Positions 31,132 through 34,435 of a stretch of DNA of 34,435 bases are shown here, one piece after another. The stretch comes from Chitinophagaceae bacterium UBA4857. GTDB lineage: Bacteria > Bacteroidota > Bacteroidia > Chitinophagales > Chitinophagaceae. The translations under genes and the position numbers were made by a program. The notes under the pieces were generated by a model. That model was given only the letters and a program-made list of their open reading frames with translations. It was not told where the DNA came from and did no database searches. Every line of letters begins with the position of its first letter. Position 1 is the first letter of the stretch. The stretch lies in NCBI GenBank assembly GCA_002399735.1, contig DHEF01000046.1, forward strand, positions 1 through 34,435, in the 5' to 3' direction.

Positions 31132-34100
31132 ATGGTTGAAACTTTTATCAGGAGGCCTGTGCTGTCTCTTGTAATTTCCATTATTATAACTCTTGTGGGT
31201 GTATTGGCTTTGTTCTCCTTACCGGTTACCCAGTTCCCCGATATAGTACCGCCTTCAGTAACTGTAACGGCCCGTTATACCGGCGCCAATGCACAGGTAT
31301 GTACCGATGCTGTTGCCACACCTCTGGAACGAGCCATTAACGGTGTGCCGGGCATGACATATATGAATACTGTAACCAGTAACAATGGTACTACCCTTAT
31401 TTCTATTTCTTTTAAAGTAGGTACCGATCCTGATCAGGCCGCAGTGAATGTACAAAACCGTGTAACTACAGTATTAGATGAATTACCGGAAGAAGTAATT
31501 AAAGCAGGTGTGGTTACAGAGAAAGAGGTAAACAGTATGCTGTTATACCTCAACATCATAAGTAAGGATACATCAATGGATGAGCAGTTCATATTCAACT
31601 TTGTTGACATTAATGTATTAAAAGAATTAAAACGTATTGATGGGGTAGGCTTTGCCGAAATTATGGGTGCTAAGGATTATGCCATGCGTGTATGGTTACG
31701 TCCCGACAGAATGCTGGCTTACAACGTATCGGTAGATGAAGTAATTGCCGGCCTACGTAACCAAAACGTAGAAGCTGCCCCGGGTAAAACAGGTGAAAGC
31801 TCAGGTAAAGAAAAAAATGCACTGGAATATGTATTACGATATACCGGTAAGTTTTCCGAACCTAAAGAGTATGAAAATATTGTATTACGTGCCGATGCAG
31901 AAGGCTCTGTATTACGTTTGAAAGATATTGCTGATGTAGAATTTGGTGCACTGAGTTATAGTATGGAATCAAAGACGGATGGTCAGCCTTCTGCGTCCAT
32001 TATGATTAAACAACGCCCCGGCTCCAACGCCAGTGATGTAATTGCCAATATTAAACAACGTATGGCCGAGATCAAAGAGTCATCTTTTGTTCCCGGTATG
32101 GATTACAACTTTGCCTACGATGTTTCCCGCTTTTTAGATGCATCAATTAATGAAGTATTAGTTACGTTAGTTGAAGCCTTATTGTTGGTATTTCTGGTGG
32201 TGTTTATTTTCTTACAGGATTTCCGTTCTACCTTAATTCCGGCTCTTGCCGTGCCGGTTGCATTGGTGGGTACACTGGCATTTATGATGATGCTTGGCTT
32301 TTCCATTAACCTGCTTACTTTATTTGCATTGGTACTGGCCATTGGTATTGTGGTAGATAATGCCATTGTGGTAGTGGAAGCCGTCCATGTAAAAATGGCG
32401 GAAGGATTAAACGCCATGGATGCTACCATTGCCGCCATGAAAGAAATCACCGGTGCTATTATCGCCATTACCATGGTAATGTCAGCGGTGTTTGTACCCG
32501 TTGCATTTTTATCAGGTCCGGTAGGTGTATTCTACAGGCAGTTCTCTTTAACACTCGCTATATCCATTGTTATATCGGGGGTAAATGCCTTAACACTTAC
32601 GCCGGCATTATGTGCTATCATGTTGCGTCACGCACATCCTGCAAAAAAGAAAAGTTTACTGCAACGTTTCTTTGGAGCGTTTAATAAGGGGTACGATAAA
32701 ACACAGAACAAGTACCAACGTTTTATTACCCGTATTGCAGGCCGCAGGGTTATCACATTAGCCATGCTGGTATTTTTCTTTCTTGCTACATGGGGTGTTA
32801 GTGCCATTTTACCATCAGGCTTTATTCCAACCGAAGACCAAGGTGTTATATATGCCAATGTAACCACACCTCCCGGTTCAACCGTTGAGCGTACCGGCGA
32901 AGTGCTGGACGAAATACAACGTATTGCACAGGAGTTTGAAGTAGTAGAAAATATATCCACTTTATCCGGTTATAGTTTGGTTACCGAAGTATCAGGTGCA
33001 TCCTATGGTATGGGTATGATAAATCTGAAACCCTGGGATGACCGTAACGAGTCGGTAACTGATATGATAAAAGTGCTGGAGGAAAAAACAAAACATATTA
33101 AAGATGCCACCATTGAGTTTTTACCACCACCAACCGTACCGGGCTTTGGTAACTCCAGTGGTTTTGAATTCCGGTTGCTGGATAAAACAGGTAGCGAAGA
33201 TTTACAACGTACACAAAAAGTAGCACAGGATTTAATAGTAGCCACATTAAAAACAGGCGATGTGGGTAGTGCTTTCACCGGCTTTAATCCCAATTTTCCG
33301 CAATACATGATTCATGTTGATCAGGATGCTGCTGCAAAAAAAGGGGTGACGGTAGATAATGCCATGAACACTTTACAAACTTTATTGGGCAGTTATTATG
33401 CTACCAACTTTATTCGCTTTGGACAAATGTATAAAGTAATGGTGCAGGCATATCCTGAGTATCGTGGCAAACCCGAAGATGTGTTAAAGCTGTATGTAAA
33501 AAACGATAAAGGCGAAATGGTTTCTTACAATACTTTCATACGTATGGAACGTGTATTTGGTCCCGAGCAGTTAACCCGTTACAACATGTACACATCGGCA
33601 TTAATTAATGGCGATGCTGCCCCGGGTAAAAGTAGCGGACAAGCTATACAGGCTGTAGAAAAAGCAGCCAAAGAAGTATTGCCCCGCGGCTTTGATTATG
33701 AATGGTCGGGTATGACAAGAGAACAGATTTTATCGGGCAACCAGGCCATGTACATTTTTGCTATTTGTTTATTGTTTGTGTACCTCATATTAGCTGCACA
33801 GTACGAAAGTTTTTTACTGCCATTACCGGTAATACTTTCATTACCCACGGGTATATTCGGTTCCTTCCTGGCATTAAAATTAGCAGGGTTGGAAAACAAT
33901 ATCTATGCGCAGGTTTCACTCGTCATGTTAATTGGTTTGCTCGGTAAAAACGCCATTCTTATTGTGGAGTTTGCTATACAGCGACAAAAAATGGGTGTGA
34001 GTGTGTTGAAAGCTGCAGTAGAAGGAGCAGCTTCCAGGTTACGACCTATTTTAATGACCTCCTTTGCATTTATAGCCGGCTTAATTCCTTTGTGTATTGC

Positions 34101-34275
34101 ATCCGGTGCCGGTGCATTGGGTAACCGTTCCATTGGTACGGCGGCTGCAGGTGGTATGCTTATCGGTACCATTCTCGGTATCATACTTATACCCGGTTTG
34201 TATGTGTTGTTTGCAGGCATTGAAGAAAACAGACGATTAAAAAAGGCCCGTAAAAAAGCAGCACAACAAGCATAA
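31132..34275 (+). CDS. RND efflux permease, HAE1 (AcrB-like) family
   Basis: An inner-membrane proton-driven multidrug transporter, 1047 aa, full length for the family with 12 transmembrane helices and two large periplasmic loops. Markers include FIRRPVLSLVISIIITLVG at the N-terminus, FPDIVPPSVTVTARYTGANA in the first loop, LAIGIVVDNAIVVVEAVHVK in TM4 and IGLLGKNAILIVEFAIQ in TM10. The proton-relay lysine is present (K939). The TM4 pair that is Asp-Asp in AcrB is D409-N410 here. It pairs with the adaptor upstream. No TolC-like gene follows within 160 nt, so the channel may be encoded beyond the window or elsewhere. The ATG at 31132 matches the family N-terminus. Confidence 0.97.
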   Translation: MVETFIRRPVLSLVISIIITLVGVLALFSLPVTQFPDIVPPSVTVTARYTGANAQVCTDAVATPLERAINGVPGMTYMNTVTSNNGTTLISISFKVGTDPDQAAVNVQNRVTTVLDELPEEVIKAGVVTEKEVNSMLLYLNIISKDTSMDEQFIFNFVDINVLKELKRIDGVGFAEIMGAKDYAMRVWLRPDRMLAYNVSVDEVIAGLRNQNVEAAPGKTGESSGKEKNALEYVLRYTGKFSEPKEYENIVLRADAEGSVLRLKDIADVEFGALSYSMESKTDGQPSASIMIKQRPGSNASDVIANIKQRMAEIKESSFVPGMDYNFAYDVSRFLDASINEVLVTLVEALLLVFLVVFIFLQDFRSTLIPALAVPVALVGTLAFMMMLGFSINLLTLFALVLAIGIVVDNAIVVVEAVHVKMAEGLNAMDATIAAMKEITGAIIAITMVMSAVFVPVAFLSGPVGVFYRQFSLTLAISIVISGVNALTLTPALCAIMLRHAHPAKKKSLLQRFFGAFNKGYDKTQNKYQRFITRIAGRRVITLAMLVFFFLATWGVSAILPSGFIPTEDQGVIYANVTTPPGSTVERTGEVLDEIQRIAQEFEVVENISTLSGYSLVTEVSGASYGMGMINLKPWDDRNESVTDMIKVLEEKTKHIKDATIEFLPPPTVPGFGNSSGFEFRLLDKTGSEDLQRTQKVAQDLIVATLKTGDVGSAFTGFNPNFPQYMIHVDQDAAAKKGVTVDNAMNTLQTLLGSYYATNFIRFGQMYKVMVQAYPEYRGKPEDVLKLYVKNDKGEMVSYNTFIRMERVFGPEQLTRYNMYTSALINGDAAPGKSSGQAIQAVEKAAKEVLPRGFDYEWSGMTREQILSGNQAMYIFAICLLFVYLILAAQYESFLLPLPVILSLPTGIFGSFLALKLAGLENNIYAQVSLVMLIGLLGKNAILIVEFAIQRQKMGVSVLKAAVEGAASRLRPILMTSFAFIAGLIPLCIASGAGALGNRSIGTAAAGGMLIGTILGIILIPGLYVLFAGIEENRRLKKARKKAAQQA

Positions 34276-34351
34276 ATTAAAACGATCTATAACACAGCGT
34301 ATTTTTTTTATGATACCGGTTTTTAACCCCGAGTAAGGCTTGTATTTGGAT

Positions 34352-34411
34352 TCGGAGCAGCAGTAATACTAATCATCGTCCCTTGCGATCCGATAGGATC
34401 GGGATTTGATT
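34352..34411 (-). repeat. Intergenic dispersed repeat, probable copy 5 (diverged)
   Basis: On the minus strand it resembles the right half of 14203-14308: GCAGTAATACTAATCAT and CCTTGC align with the reverse complement of that copy. The core here is a hairpin CGATCC/GGATCG around GATA (34386-34401), again self-complementary but with different bases. The window ends shortly after, so its boundary is uncertain. Confidence 0.45.
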
Positions 34412-34435
34412 TATTTCCAGTGGAAATGAATTAAA

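Noticed and set aside
1..34435. CRISPR arrays, prophage, IS transposases or plasmid origins
   Set aside because: No regularly spaced direct repeats and no transposase, integrase, phage structural or replication genes are visible; the repeats found are intergenic and irregularly spaced.

Overview
The window reads as a chromosomal segment of a Bacteroidota bacterium, most likely in or near the Chitinophagaceae. This rests on SusC/SusD pairs, DUF3078 and DUF5123 proteins, moderately low GC, weak Shine-Dalgarno signals, and several TAnnTTTG promoter boxes of the Bacteroidota primary sigma factor. I worked from the sequence alone, so family names come from motif recognition and not from a database search.

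Layout. 299-2145: a LytS-type histidine kinase and its LytTR response regulator. 2297-4306: a tight three-gene cluster of an exported intradiol-dioxygenase-like lipoprotein, an unknown protein and a degenerate pirin-like cupin protein. 4382-9375: the rimP-nusA-infB translation/transcription-factor cluster, preceded by a promoter box and a strong hairpin. 9634-11028: a SurA-like periplasmic peptidyl-prolyl isomerase, convergent with an Lrp/AsnC regulator (11094-11570, minus strand). 11571-12089: a non-coding interval holding a candidate tRNA-like structured RNA (about 11771-11943). 12090-13019: a DUF3078 outer-membrane protein. 13241-14122 (minus): a flavin-reductase-family protein.

14668-29005 is a polysaccharide utilization locus that looks pectin-directed: SusC, SusD and a DUF5123-type surface lipoprotein form one operon closed by a terminator. 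It is followed by a lipoprotein pectate lyase (PL1), a second secreted PL1, and a very large GH2 beta-galactosidase with C-terminal chitobiase-like and discoidin-like domains. Lyases cutting homogalacturonan plus a galactosidase trimming side chains would fit a pectin/rhamnogalacturonan-I substrate. No dedicated PUL regulator is visible inside the window.

29319-34275: a small unknown exported protein, then an RND efflux adaptor (lipoprotein) and an HAE1-type RND permease. No outer-membrane channel gene follows before the window ends.

Intergenic spaces carry a family of related imperfect repeats of about 90-120 bp (near 53, 13049, 14203, 23344 and 34352) and one exact 30-bp repeat in inverted orientation (9464 and 23270). 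The most unusual item is the tRNA-like RNA: it has an acceptor stem, D-arm, anticodon-like arm and T-arm at the right spacing, but about 100 nt sits where the variable loop should be, and that insert can form an H-type pseudoknot.
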